Shown piece after piece: positions 9,443 through 18,473 of a stretch of 64,000 nt of DNA. Each line of letters opens with the position of its first letter. The first letter of the stretch is position 1. The notes under the pieces are model-generated. The model had not been told where the DNA came from and did not search any database. It saw nothing but the letters and a program-made list of their open reading frames with translations. The translations under genes and the position numbers were made by a program. This stretch comes from Bryobacterales bacterium (GTDB lineage: Bacteria > Acidobacteriota > Terriglobia > Bryobacterales > UBA6623): contig JAJDTX010000083.1 of the NCBI GenBank assembly GCA_022826925.1, positions 47,150 through 111,149 of the forward strand, read 5' to 3'.

Positions 9443-9925
9443 TTAGTAGAACGCAATCCAGCGACCCGAGAACCCAACGCAGAACCAAAGGCCCAGCGAT
9501 GCCACCGCGGTGAGCCGCCCCCAAAACGGACCAAGCGCCGCCGCATCCGTGGCAGCAACCCGCTTGCGAACAGTAAAGGTGTATAGCAGCGCCACTGCGA
9601 AGAAGCCCATCTTGTACCAAAACGGCGGGCTGTAGTAGCACTTAATCGCCTCGGAAAGAAACATCGGCACGCCGGTGGCGACCATCGTGATCAAGCCGCC
9701 AACCAGCCACGGTTGCAGGCTCTTGGCCAATGCAGCCGACGATTGGCTGCGGATGCCGAAACCAAGCAAGCGCAGGTCCACCACCAGGATCATGCCTCCG
9801 ATCAGAGCCAGCGCGAGCAGATGCACTGCTTCAATCACGGGAAAGAGCCAAAGCGACTCGCGGATCACGACGCCAATGGTTGTGGCCTCGAGCCATTCGA
9901 ACACCGCTAGAAGATCCACGCCCAA
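9443..9925 (-). CDS. DUF6644 family integral membrane protein
   Basis: Four-helix membrane protein of 160 aa with unknown function. Hydrophobic segments are near residues 26-47 (FPVIEAVHLLALALIGGMIL), 68-90, 105-118 and 140-156. The first helix contains HLLALA and is followed by DLRLLGFG, the conserved loop of DUF6644 proteins. The conserved His could suggest heme contact, as in other small four-helix b-type proteins, but that is inference. It follows its paralog at 9932-10429 with a 6-nt gap, so the two are co-transcribed and perhaps form a heterodimer. Confidence 0.82.
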   Translation of the reverse strand: MGVDLLAVFEWLEATTIGVVIRESLWLFPVIEAVHLLALALIGGMILVVDLRLLGFGIRSQSSAALAKSLQPWLVGGLITMVATGVPMFLSEAIKCYYSPPFWYKMGFFAVALLYTFTVRKRVAATDAAALGPFWGRLTAVASLGLWFCVGFSGRWIAFY

Positions 9926-9931
9926 TCCTCG

Positions 9932-10429
9932 TTAGTCGAACCAGTTGTAAGCTTGCATGCGCCCGCAGATGACCACGATGCTCCACAGCCCGAGCGAGCA
10001 GATGCCAGCCACGCGGGCTCGTGTCGGGATTGTGTCCGCCTCGTCCCATTCCTCGACCCAGCGAAAGACCGTCTTGTGAAAGACGAACGCGTTGATTCCA
10101 GCCAAGGCGATCGTGACCATCTTGACCTGGAAGAAGATGTTCTGCGAAGCCCGCACCGGGCTGGAGAGGAACAGCAGCCCCCCACTGATGACCATCAGGA
10201 CGAATCCGGCGATGGCCCACGGAAAAAGCCTGTTGACCACTTGGGAGACCGGCACACTGCGAAGTGCGCAGCCGGCCAAGCGCAGGTCCCACGCCGCGGT
10301 CATTCCCAAGAACAGGCACAACGTCAGCACGTGACTGGTCTCCACCAACGGGTAGAACAGGATCGATTCCCGGATCGAGACACTGGCCCAAGAGGCCTCC
10401 AGAGACTCCAACAGGATCTGCAGCGACAT
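9932..10429 (-). CDS. DUF6644 family integral membrane protein, upstream paralog
   Basis: Membrane protein of 165 aa, first gene of a two-gene unit. It shares layout and motifs with the following gene: SIRESILFYPLVETSHVLTL at the first helix, then WDLRLAGCALRS, a PWAIAGFVLMVISGGLLFLS helix, FFQVKMVTIALAGINAFVFH and a last helix near SLGLWSIVVICGRMQAY. The conserved histidine (SHVLT) sits where HLLALA is in the paralog. Start ATG 10429. Function unknown; DUF6644 genes in other bacteria are often duplicated in this way. Confidence 0.82.
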   Translation of the reverse strand: MSLQILLESLEASWASVSIRESILFYPLVETSHVLTLCLFLGMTAAWDLRLAGCALRSVPVSQVVNRLFPWAIAGFVLMVISGGLLFLSSPVRASQNIFFQVKMVTIALAGINAFVFHKTVFRWVEEWDEADTIPTRARVAGICSLGLWSIVVICGRMQAYNWFD

Positions 10430-10700
10430 AGCTGGACTCGACTCCCCAGTCCGTGTCCGCTCCTGACCGCACGCGAGTGCGAGCTAAGCGGATTAAACCA
10501 GAACAAGACTTTATCAGAAAACCGCCCGAGGCTCGCTCACCCAAACACCCGATCGCAACCTCCGACGCGTCCATCTGCTTCATGCACCCACTGCGAGTCA
10601 CCCTTAGCAAGCGCTAAAGTGTATGCAGCGCGCAGGCAGTGTTCGGCCTCTGCGGACACTCGGAGTCGGCAGCGCGAACACTAGGAACGGAGTAAGTCAG

Positions 10701-11201
10701 ATGAAACTCGGGAACCGTTGGAAGCACGAGGCCCTCATCGCTGGGATCTTGATGGCCGGGATCTGTGCATCTTGTGGACCGAGCGAGCAAGGGTCCCCGA
10801 CGGGGCCTCCGTTCAGGCCCGTAGGGACCGTGGAAGATGTGATGCACGACGTGGTCTACCCCCACGCTGAGGTCGTCTGGGACTCCGTCGGGACGATCAT
10901 CACAGTCGAGGGCACCAACGAGATCCGGCCCGGCAACGAGGACGAATGGATGCGCGTCATGCAGAGCGCCTACACCCTCGCGGAGGCAGGGAACCTGCTG
11001 ATGATGGACGGGCGCGCGCGTGACACCGAGGACTGGATGGCCTACGCCAACGGATTGATTGACGCCGCGATACAGGTGATGGAAGCTGCCGACAGGCGCG
11101 ACGACCAAGGGGTCTTCGATACAGGCGGAGAGTTGTACGTCGCCTGCACTGCCTGCCACGAACAGTACTGGGAAAAGCCTCCGTCAGCCATGCGGCCGTG
11201 A
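10701..11201 (+). CDS. Exported CxxCH protein, probable c-type cytochrome or lipoprotein
   Basis: Protein of about 166 aa. ATG 10701 follows a GGAG ribosome binding site (acggagtaagtcag) and opens a signal sequence (LIAGILMAGICASC) that resembles a lipoprotein signal, although the residues before Cys are not canonical. The body is helical, with VMHDVVYPHAEVVWDSVG and a single CTACH motif close to the C-terminus followed by EQYW. A lone heme site at the end of a four-helix body recalls class II (cytochrome c-prime-like) proteins. Probably an electron carrier in the periplasm. It is convergent with mmsA downstream, 11 nt apart. Confidence 0.75.
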   Translation: MKLGNRWKHEALIAGILMAGICASCGPSEQGSPTGPPFRPVGTVEDVMHDVVYPHAEVVWDSVGTIITVEGTNEIRPGNEDEWMRVMQSAYTLAEAGNLLMMDGRARDTEDWMAYANGLIDAAIQVMEAADRRDDQGVFDTGGELYVACTACHEQYWEKPPSAMRP

Positions 11202-11212
11202 CGGGCGGCAAG

Positions 11213-12682
11213 TCAGAACTTGCGCGACCATTCCTGCGGCCAGCGTTCGACCACGACCTTCTTGTCGGTGTAGAACTCGACCGCATCCCGGCCTTGCCCG
11301 TGGAGCACGCCGAAAAAGCTGTCCTTCCAGCCGCTGAACGGGAAGTAGGCCATCGGAGCCGCAACGCCGATATTCACGCCCACGTTACCGGTCGGGACCT
11401 CGCTTCGGAACTTACGTGCCGAGGCCCCGCTGCTGGTAAAGATCGAGGACGCATTGCCGAACGGGCTGCCCGCGATGACTTCAATCGCCTCATCAAGGGT
11501 CTTGACAGGCGTTAGGCCGAGCACCGGCCCGAAGACCTCGGTCGTTGCGAGATAGCTGCCCGGCGTTACCCTGTCGAGCACGGTCGGACCGACGAAGTTG
11601 CCGTCCGCACATCCGTCGATCTGAATCCCGCGGCCGTCAAGAACCGCGGCAGCTCCGTCGGAGGTTCCCCGGCCAATGGCACCCTCGATGCGCTGGCGGC
11701 TCTCGGCGGTGATGACGGGCCCCATCTCGACACCGTCCGACAAGCCTGGGCCGACCTTCAGCGCAGCGGCGGAGGTGGCGATCGCGTCGCGAAACGGCTC
11801 GTGCGCGTCGCCAACGGTAACCACGGTGGACACGGCCAGGCAGCGCTGGCCGGCGCAGCCGAAAGCACTGTCACCGACGATCTTCGTGGTCGTCTCCATG
11901 TCGGCGTCCGGTAGGACGACCACGTGGTTCTTCGCGCCCCCTTGGCACTGCACGCGCTTGCCGTGGCGGGCGGCTGTGGCGTAGACATGCCGCGCGACCG
12001 GACTGGACCCGACAAAGCTGATCGCCCGAACCTGGGGATGCTCCACTAAGGCGTTGGCCGCAGCCACCCCGCCATGGGCGAGATTGACCACGCCCTTGGG
12101 CAGGCCGGTTCGCTCCAAGACCTCGATGACCCTGCGGATCGACAGCGGCACCTTTTCGGACGGCTTGATCACCACCGTGTTACCGCACGCGATTGCGTAC
12201 GGCAGGAACCACAGCGGGATCATCACCGGGAAGTTGAACGGAGTGATCACCCCGACCACGCCCAGCGGCTGGCGGATCATGGTCTCGTCTATGCCGCGCG
12301 CGATGTCCTCAAGGTTGTAGCCCTGCATCATCGTCGGAATGCCGCAGGCGACCTCGACGTTCTCGATGCCTCGCCGCAGTTCTCCGGCGGCCTCGGCGTA
12401 CGTCTTGCCGTTTTCGCGCGAGACGAGGCGAGCAATCTCGTCGAAGTCCTCTTCCAGCAGCTGCTTGAAACGAAACAGGAACTGAATGCGCTCGCCCGGC
12501 GGGACGCTGCGCCAATCCGGATAGGCCCGCGCCGCGGCCGAGACCGCCTCGGCAACGGCATCGCTGCCATCCACAGGCACCGTGGCCAGCAATTCGTTCG
12601 TGGCGGGATCAATCACCGGCGAAACATCGGCGGCGGAGGCTGCGCTCCACTCGCCGGCGATGAAATTTGTAACGGCTCGCAT
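11213..12682 (-). CDS. mmsA: Methylmalonate-semialdehyde dehydrogenase (CoA-acylating)
   Basis: ALDH-superfamily enzyme of about 489 aa that converts methylmalonate (or malonate) semialdehyde, CoA and NAD to propionyl-CoA (acetyl-CoA), CO2 and NADH in valine, thymine or inositol breakdown. ATG 12682 gives the family start TNFIAGEWSAA. Key features are GVITPFNFPVMIPLWFLP, the cofactor segment KPSEKVPLS, GSSPVARHVY, the CoA-acylating signature KNHVVVLPDAD and the catalytic cysteine in GCAGQRCLAVS. C-terminal GNVGVNIGVAAPMAYFPFSG is typical of MmsA and IolA. Length is normal. The iolG-like gene at 47756 could supply an inositol route feeding it, but the genes are 35 kb apart. Confidence 0.95.
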   Translation of the reverse strand: MRAVTNFIAGEWSAASAADVSPVIDPATNELLATVPVDGSDAVAEAVSAAARAYPDWRSVPPGERIQFLFRFKQLLEEDFDEIARLVSRENGKTYAEAAGELRRGIENVEVACGIPTMMQGYNLEDIARGIDETMIRQPLGVVGVITPFNFPVMIPLWFLPYAIACGNTVVIKPSEKVPLSIRRVIEVLERTGLPKGVVNLAHGGVAAANALVEHPQVRAISFVGSSPVARHVYATAARHGKRVQCQGGAKNHVVVLPDADMETTTKIVGDSAFGCAGQRCLAVSTVVTVGDAHEPFRDAIATSAAALKVGPGLSDGVEMGPVITAESRQRIEGAIGRGTSDGAAAVLDGRGIQIDGCADGNFVGPTVLDRVTPGSYLATTEVFGPVLGLTPVKTLDEAIEVIAGSPFGNASSIFTSSGASARKFRSEVPTGNVGVNIGVAAPMAYFPFSGWKDSFFGVLHGQGRDAVEFYTDKKVVVERWPQEWSRKF

Positions 12683-12786
12683 CAAATCGATTATGCCGAA
12701 TGCTAGGCGCGAACTGCGAAACGGAGTAGCGCAACGTCGAAGCGCCGTGAGCAAAGCACAGATAGGTTACTGGAAGGACGTTCGGA

Positions 12787-12867
12787 ATGCGGAAGATTCG
12801 CTGCAACTGCGCCATGAGCCTGGACGGATACATCGCGAGGCCCGATGGCGAGCGTCGAGCAGTCTGA
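12787..12867 (+). pseudogene. 5' fragment of a dihydrofolate reductase-like (RibD C-domain) gene
   Basis: Twenty-six codons starting at ATG 12787, with a GGAAGG ribosome binding site upstream, read MRKIRCNCAMSLDGYIARPD followed by GERRAV and a stop. The MSLDGYIARPDG segment is the hallmark N-terminus of DHFR-like/RibD-C proteins, which are normally about 180-200 aa. The coding sequence ends just before the stop of the first Dnd-island gene (12872), so the remainder appears replaced by the island. The missing 3' part was not found elsewhere in this window. Confidence 0.75.
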
Positions 12868-12871
12868 AGTT

Positions 12872-14374
12872 TCAGGAGTTCGATTTGTTCCGCATGGCGT
12901 TGAGTAGGCGATGGCCTCTGAGATAGAGTCCGGTTCGTGCGAGTGCTTCCTTCCATCCGTCCTGAAATCCAATAAGGCTAGGATCTTGGTAGAGTCCCTT
13001 GCTTTCCTCAATTCGAGTGAGCCGAGCGAACTTCTCATAGAAGGGATAGTGTTGCGAAACGAATAGCTCCTTACGATGAAGAATTGGTCTGTTCAGGCTA
13101 GACGTGTAGTCCCTCGCCCGAACCCGGAATGTTTGGAGATGCACAGCCACGGCTGACGCGAGAGGGGGGTGCGGATCGATATCAAACTCCGGATAGCTGA
13201 GATAGGAAACCATTGGCTCGTCCAAATGCAGCTTGATGATGTTCGCTCGTTCCACACGGCCCAGATAGCCACGAGCACATCCTTCGTACAAGCGCAGGAG
13301 GGTAGAAGTCTCAGGAAGTGCACTCTCGTGGAGGTATAGCGCGGTCGGCGTGAGCTTACCGATCGGCGACTGCGAACAGGCCGACCTGACGACACCAGGC
13401 TGACCTAGTGAGAATAGTAATTCGTCCGCTTGCGCACAAGCCTTCTTGTATGTTCCAAACAACGCCTTCACATCGCGCTGTAGTCCGAGCGTCAAACGCC
13501 CGAAAGACGGACGGCCGTCGAATTGCGAGAGTGCTAAGTAGACCAAGAGATCCTGTTGGTGTTCCAGACCAATCTGGTTCCATCGCTCGGCATCGGTCAC
13601 CGTAAGGATGACCCTGAATGCCCTCCGGAGGGATCCGAAGACCGCGATGATCTCGCTACCCTCCGCAAGCTCATCGGCGCATGCCAAGCGCCCCCGCTCA
13701 CTAACGAAGTGCATTAGCGGTTCTAGTAAATCCTGATGGGCGGTAAACAGCTCTTCGGACTTTGTGAAGCGGGGTACGATCCCCCGGCGACGGAATCGAG
13801 ACGCAATGAAGTCAGTGCGGGCTTGATCGTCACGGAAGGCGTAGAAAATCCCGGGGGCGGCTGGGACAGCCTTTACCTGAATCGTTCGTTCGATCCAATC
13901 CCGCAGTTCTTGCTGGGTGTAGAACTTTTGAAACGTCCCGCGACTTGTGACACAGCCATCTGCGAATTCTCGAACGTCTCTGAGCGCACGACCGTCCACC
14001 TTCATCCGCGCACTCACGACGAGAATATCCTCCGCTAGCTCCCACGCTTTCCGCAGAGTCTCGCACCGCTCATCAACATCCTCGATTACGTTCACCACGT
14101 AGCCCAGATTGACGACCGGCGATGGCCTCCGTTCGCTATCAGGTCGATGGACGGGATCCCACCCACTTGAGACATACCCCAACGTCGCTAGACACCGGAG
14201 GTCATCTCCACGACCGCAACCGTAGTCGAAGACGTGAGTCTTAGCATTGATCAAGCCGTCGGCGATGGCACATCTCAGCGGGCGCGAGAGATCAGTCCGA
14301 ACTATTGCGGTTCGGGCGCGTCTCGCTTCTAGGCGCAATTCACCCTGCAACATCTGGCCAGACTGGTTGCTCAC
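12872..14374 (-). CDS. DNA phosphorothioation-associated putative methyltransferase
   Basis: Predicted SAM-dependent methyltransferase of the family found only with dnd clusters (TIGR04096-type), 500 aa. The N-terminal part has TDLSRPLRCAIADGL and then a class I motif, VFDYGCGRGDDLRCL at about 48-62. An acidic motif II region and NVIEDVDER at about 95-103 follow. The C-terminal half is family-specific. The substrate is unknown. It may use ATG 14374 or ATG 14353. It is on the dnd strand, 186 nt after dndE, so it can be read from the dnd promoter. Together with dndBCDE it marks a Dnd modification island. Confidence 0.88.
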   Translation of the reverse strand: MSNQSGQMLQGELRLEARRARTAIVRTDLSRPLRCAIADGLINAKTHVFDYGCGRGDDLRCLATLGYVSSGWDPVHRPDSERRPSPVVNLGYVVNVIEDVDERCETLRKAWELAEDILVVSARMKVDGRALRDVREFADGCVTSRGTFQKFYTQQELRDWIERTIQVKAVPAAPGIFYAFRDDQARTDFIASRFRRRGIVPRFTKSEELFTAHQDLLEPLMHFVSERGRLACADELAEGSEIIAVFGSLRRAFRVILTVTDAERWNQIGLEHQQDLLVYLALSQFDGRPSFGRLTLGLQRDVKALFGTYKKACAQADELLFSLGQPGVVRSACSQSPIGKLTPTALYLHESALPETSTLLRLYEGCARGYLGRVERANIIKLHLDEPMVSYLSYPEFDIDPHPPLASAVAVHLQTFRVRARDYTSSLNRPILHRKELFVSQHYPFYEKFARLTRIEESKGLYQDPSLIGFQDGWKEALARTGLYLRGHRLLNAMRNKSNS

Positions 14375-14560
14375 GCGGATTCGAGTGAAGTTCCGGGACT
14401 AACTGGCCGTCCTTCACGCGCCGATGGTCAGGAATTGCACATTCCCGTGGGTGCCGTTCAAACAACGAAAATTGCGACGGAACCATCGAATGGCTTCCTG
14501 CAATCCCAGCTGCCTTGCCTAAGACAAGCATCAAAGTCATCTTGATACCCGAAGCCTGAG
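14375..14560 (-). other. Spacer between dndE and the methyltransferase gene
   Basis: A 186-nt gap in an otherwise overlapping gene run. A 66-codon frame (14340-14540) crosses it and overlaps the methyltransferase start. It has no recognisable domain and I do not call it a gene. A secondary promoter or a small gene lost here are both possible. Confidence 0.35.
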
Positions 14561-14938
14561 CTAATGGCTTGCCATCGAGACTAGATCTTCGATACTACGA
14601 AGCTTCTTGTTGCCCGCGAGGTACGCGATGCCTCGATGCAGATGCAATCGAAACTGCTGGGCCAAGGTGGCGTCGTCGGTACCCAACCCATCGAGCAGGC
14701 AGCGTTCCTTCAGCATCGCAAGGTATAGGTCAGCGTATCGCCCACCGAAGACCCGCCAGGTCATCTCTACATTGCTATCGGTATGAGTAGCAACACTTGG
14801 GGGTGCGCCGAGTTCTGCTAGCGACACGCAGAGCGCCCACCGACACAGCACGTTCCAGTTCTTGATTCCCGTCTTGCGCTTTAGCTGGATTAGGTGCTCC
14901 TTGGCTTGCTGTGAGACTCTAATGTGTTCGATCGACAT
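14561..14938 (-). CDS. dndE: DNA sulfur modification protein DndE
   Basis: Small protein of 125 aa that acts with DndC and DndD in phosphorothioation; the family is known to form tetramers that bind nicked DNA. The N-terminus EHIRVSQQAKEHLIQLKRKT and GIKNWNVLCRWALCVSL are the conserved ribbon/helix part. The C-terminal HLHRGIAYLAGNKKL is also typical. The ATG overlaps the dndD stop codon by one base (TAATG), showing translational coupling. Length matches known DndE proteins. The basic residues in the N-terminal helix fit DNA binding. Confidence 0.93.
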   Translation of the reverse strand: MSIEHIRVSQQAKEHLIQLKRKTGIKNWNVLCRWALCVSLAELGAPPSVATHTDSNVEMTWRVFGGRYADLYLAMLKERCLLDGLGTDDATLAQQFRLHLHRGIAYLAGNKKLRSIEDLVSMASH

Positions 14939-16929
14939 TAGGGCATCTCCTTCGAGTCAAAGTAGCCGGGCACTACCCGAGTGCGCTCAGCATTGTCGTC
15001 ATAGGCCAGAGTATAGGTGCGGCCGATCCAAGGTTGCAGTCGATCCAAATATTCCCCCGTGAGCTCTTCATCTGTAGAAAGAAGGAGCATCTGATGACTG
15101 GCGAATGGGAAGTACCGTTCAACAAGATTCATCCGGTGGGCAGTGTCTAGGCGACCGAGAGGAGTATCAATCGCAGTCGGGAGGGGGCGTCCTGAGGCTT
15201 TCGCCAAGCCCCACAGCAGGGATACCGCGAGAAGCTGCCGTTCCCCGGCAGAAAGCCGATCTGCATCCAAGACCTTGCCATCGCGCCCGGTAATCGTGAT
15301 CGCAAAGGAAGCCGGATCAATTGACAGGCTTGCGATCAGAGATTCCTTTCGCAGCAACTGTTGGTAGCTCTCTAGGACGAGCCGCTCGATGCGACGGACG
15401 TGTCGGGCAATTACGGCTAGGCGAAATTCCCCGAGGGTCGTCCGGACCCGATCAATATGACGCAGAATGCGCTCCTGGTCATCAGCATTACCCTGGTCGG
15501 CTACTTCGTCTCGAACGAGTCGCGTTAGCGACTGCTCCTTGCGTTCTATTTCTCGTCCCAGTCGGCATATCTCTTCACCGATTCCTGCATACTGCACTTC
15601 AAGAGCTGCTATTTCCGTCTTTGTCGTCTGTCGCTCTGCAACTACCTCCGAGATTACATCCGAGGTGGGAACGCTGTCGTGCTCGATCCGGGCATTCGCC
15701 ACCCTCTGGCGAGCCTTTCCTTGCGCCGCCAGATGCTGTGTCGATGCAGCCAGCAGCTGTTCGAAGCCGTTCTCTAGCAATCCACAGAGGTCGTTCCGTA
15801 CGTTGGGGAGCAAGTTCAGGGCAGTCTCCTGTTGACCCAGGCTACGTCTGCGGCCCCGGTCTGCTTCGAAGTATTCCGCAAGTGAGCTGACGGCGTCCTT
15901 CTCGACGGATTCGGATCTAAGGTGTTCGAGCACCTCCTGGTCTCTGTGCCTTAGAACCTCGAAGAGTTCCCGAGCGCGGCGAGCGTCCTCCTCCTGTTGA
16001 TCACGGGATGCGGCTGACTCAAGCAAGTCTCGCACTAGGAGCATCGGTAGTGGACCTGCCGCGAACTCGCGCAGTGCTTCAGCACCCTCTTCGACAACCC
16101 TCTCTGCTGCCTGCAGCTCGTGTTCGATCTCCGTCCTTCTTTCGTATAGGAATCCCCCCAGCTTCTTATAACTGACTTCGATCATCGCCAAGGTCTTGCG
16201 CTTGCGATCAATCTTGTGGGCCAGTAGTGCCGCACGCTGCTGTGTTAGCTCGTCTACACGGCTCCGCAAGTCGCGAAGGCCACGTTCAACCGTAGCTATC
16301 GCCGCCCGGACTGCATCGTCCCTCGTTTCGGTACGCTTTTGACGCTCATAGACTCGGAGATCCTTTTCGAGCTGGTCGACTAGGTCAATACCCAGCAGGC
16401 CATGAATACCAGCACCGATCAACGAGCGGGATTCGTCACCCGAGGCGTATCTCTCGATCTGCTCACCATCGAACAGAAACAAATGCGCAATGTTCAAGGG
16501 CAGGAACTCATCCACTTGGCTGGCCCAGTTCTGTGCCAAAACGTCCTCACGTCGGCCATTCTTCAGGACCACGAACGATTCCTTGCAGTTACCATTACCG
16601 CGACGCCATGATCGCGACAGCCGGTATTTGTCCTCGTTGCCCTCGACCATGTACCGAAATCTGATTTCTATCGATGCTTCTTGGTTCGCGGCACCACGAT
16701 AGATGCTGCTCGAAAGATAGTCTCGGTACGCTGTCGAGCCTCGACTTGAGGTCTTGGCGTGAGGGCCGAAGAAGCACAACTGTAAGGCATCGAGGAAGGT
16801 GGTCTTGCCCCCTCCGTTCATGCCCCCTAGCAGGATGATGGGTTTATCCCGAGACGGGGGTGTCAGATCGATGGTCTGGCGACCCGCATAGAGCCCGAAA
16901 TTGTTCAGAGTGATCGATTCAAGAATCAC
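14938..16929 (-). CDS. dndD: DNA sulfur modification protein DndD (SMC/RecN-like ATPase)
   Basis: ATPase of 663 aa that drives DNA backbone sulfuration with DndC and DndE, possibly by nicking or reshaping DNA. The N-terminus carries a Rad50-like start (ITLNNFGLYAGRQTIDL) and a Walker A, GMNGGGKT, at about 36-43. A long coiled coil occupies roughly 210-520. The ABC signature LSAGERQLLAVSLLWGL and a Walker B/D-loop AIDTPLGRLDTAHR are near 570-600. The start is GTG at 16929, sharing one base with the dndC stop (TAGTG). Length matches the family. No defects were seen. Confidence 0.95.
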   Translation of the reverse strand: MILESITLNNFGLYAGRQTIDLTPPSRDKPIILLGGMNGGGKTTFLDALQLCFFGPHAKTSSRGSTAYRDYLSSSIYRGAANQEASIEIRFRYMVEGNEDKYRLSRSWRRGNGNCKESFVVLKNGRREDVLAQNWASQVDEFLPLNIAHLFLFDGEQIERYASGDESRSLIGAGIHGLLGIDLVDQLEKDLRVYERQKRTETRDDAVRAAIATVERGLRDLRSRVDELTQQRAALLAHKIDRKRKTLAMIEVSYKKLGGFLYERRTEIEHELQAAERVVEEGAEALREFAAGPLPMLLVRDLLESAASRDQQEEDARRARELFEVLRHRDQEVLEHLRSESVEKDAVSSLAEYFEADRGRRRSLGQQETALNLLPNVRNDLCGLLENGFEQLLAASTQHLAAQGKARQRVANARIEHDSVPTSDVISEVVAERQTTKTEIAALEVQYAGIGEEICRLGREIERKEQSLTRLVRDEVADQGNADDQERILRHIDRVRTTLGEFRLAVIARHVRRIERLVLESYQQLLRKESLIASLSIDPASFAITITGRDGKVLDADRLSAGERQLLAVSLLWGLAKASGRPLPTAIDTPLGRLDTAHRMNLVERYFPFASHQMLLLSTDEELTGEYLDRLQPWIGRTYTLAYDDNAERTRVVPGYFDSKEMP

Positions 16930-18473
16930 TAGTCGCTCTCCACAGTGCCGAAGGGAGTTGAAGAATCGCGTATTTCCGGTGCTGTCCTCTCTAAGACTCT
17001 TTGCAGCGCATCCTCAAGTGCATCCCTGCGATGCCTAGCGCGGGCAAGGGCATCGTCCTCGTCTTCGTAGAAGCTCCGAAGGAAGGCCTTCTCGAATGCC
17101 TTGAACAGCCCGGCACGGCGTAGCATCGATTTGTGTCGCCTCTCGATGGATATCAGTTCCCGTACAAGTTCGAAGCGAAGGTCGTCGTCTCTGCATAACT
17201 CCCGGAGAAGACCGACTTCCTCGCTTCCCATGGCTAAGTCGTCATCGAGGAGAGTGCCAGTGTATTCCTTGCCTGTGGTCTCCTCGTAAAGATCCGGCAG
17301 TCTGTCCTCAATCTCATGCTTCTCAACAACCCAGATTTGCCGGATCTTCTCAAGTTCCTCGTGCGTGATGAGGTCGATGTCGCGCACTTCCTCTGGACCG
17401 TTCTTGCGGATATGTTGCTGTGCCGTGAGGACCTTGCGCAGCCATGCCTCTCTGGCGCTTTGCTTATAGGGACCCGGTATGGGCCGGTCGCGGAATAGTT
17501 GGACGCCGCCGCTCATCCTACGGAAATCGCGTAATGGCCGGTCCCCGCTCTCTGTCTTTGGCGGGTCGAGTTCGTTGCGCAACTCCAGCAGAGGAAGCAT
17601 CCATTCCTTCTCGGCGTCGTTCTGGATCATGGCGTGCATGGATTTGTCCTTCTCGACGAGCGTGCACACCCAGCATCCGAACCTGCTATCCCCACAGCTT
17701 GGCGTGCTGGTGTCGACGACCAATGGGCACTCACCCCCATCGGATGCGCCTTGATACATCGTCAGAAGATCCTTATTCCTGTAACCCCACGGATTTGGTA
17801 CTTGCATCAGGAAGAGCCAAACGTCGTCATTGCTCCAATTCTCAAGGGGGGAATAGACATACGAATTCGGAAGGTCTCCGTTCGGGCTCAGATGGTCACG
17901 TACTCGTTTCCTCTCGAATCGTTCCATAACGCGAGCACGAGCCGCGCTTTCCGCCTTGCGAGTTCCGAGTACCAGAATTGCCTCCCCATGCTCCCGTACG
18001 ACGGAACTTATGAACTGTGTCGAAGGCATTATCTTCAGTCGCTCGGTGCACCAACGGAACTTCGGCCTCGGGGCTGGGTACCCGCGACCAATGAGATTCA
18101 CCCAAAACGTGTTTTCGATGCTCGGTACGAGTCTGTGCGCAGTCAGAGGAAGACCCTTCCGCTTTGCCTCAGCGCTCATCTTGTCGAGGGACTTAGACAC
18201 CCACAGCGAAACGATTGGATTCTCAACGAGCGTATCGGTACTAATGACAAACACCGGCTTTCCACAGCGGTTAGGGCCGATCTTTTCCAGCGCGTGCCAA
18301 ACAAGCTGCAAAGCAGCCGTCGAATCCTTGCCGCCGCTGTAGCCAATTACCCATGGGATGTCATCCGAGAGGTAAAGCTCGACAATTTCCTCGAGCAGGG
18401 CTTCGATACCTCTCTTGAAGCCCGTCTGGCTGAAGGCTGACGAAGTGCCACCGAGGCCACTATCCAAGTTCAT
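16929..18473 (-). CDS. dndC: DNA sulfur modification protein DndC (PAPS reductase-like ATPase)
   Basis: ATP pyrophosphatase-type enzyme of about 514 aa carrying an iron-sulfur cluster; it activates DNA for sulfur insertion. The PP-loop GYSGGKDSTAALQ lies at about residues 44-56. The family cysteines are in CPLVVDTS, SCGDSRFGC and CWVCTLVEKDKSM. The frame extends 20 codons further, but ATG 18473 has a GAGGA ribosome binding site five bases upstream and gives a 14-nt overlap with dndB, in keeping with the tight packing. DndA is expected to load its Fe-S cluster. Confidence 0.95.
   Translation of the reverse strand: MNLDSGLGGTSSAFSQTGFKRGIEALLEEIVELYLSDDIPWVIGYSGGKDSTAALQLVWHALEKIGPNRCGKPVFVISTDTLVENPIVSLWVSKSLDKMSAEAKRKGLPLTAHRLVPSIENTFWVNLIGRGYPAPRPKFRWCTERLKIMPSTQFISSVVREHGEAILVLGTRKAESAARARVMERFERKRVRDHLSPNGDLPNSYVYSPLENWSNDDVWLFLMQVPNPWGYRNKDLLTMYQGASDGGECPLVVDTSTPSCGDSRFGCWVCTLVEKDKSMHAMIQNDAEKEWMLPLLELRNELDPPKTESGDRPLRDFRRMSGGVQLFRDRPIPGPYKQSAREAWLRKVLTAQQHIRKNGPEEVRDIDLITHEELEKIRQIWVVEKHEIEDRLPDLYEETTGKEYTGTLLDDDLAMGSEEVGLLRELCRDDDLRFELVRELISIERRHKSMLRRAGLFKAFEKAFLRSFYEDEDDALARARHRRDALEDALQRVLERTAPEIRDSSTPFGTVESD

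Noticed and set aside
14340..14540. 66-codon frame between dndE and the methyltransferase
   Set aside because: Overlaps the methyltransferase start, has no ribosome binding site and no recognisable fold.
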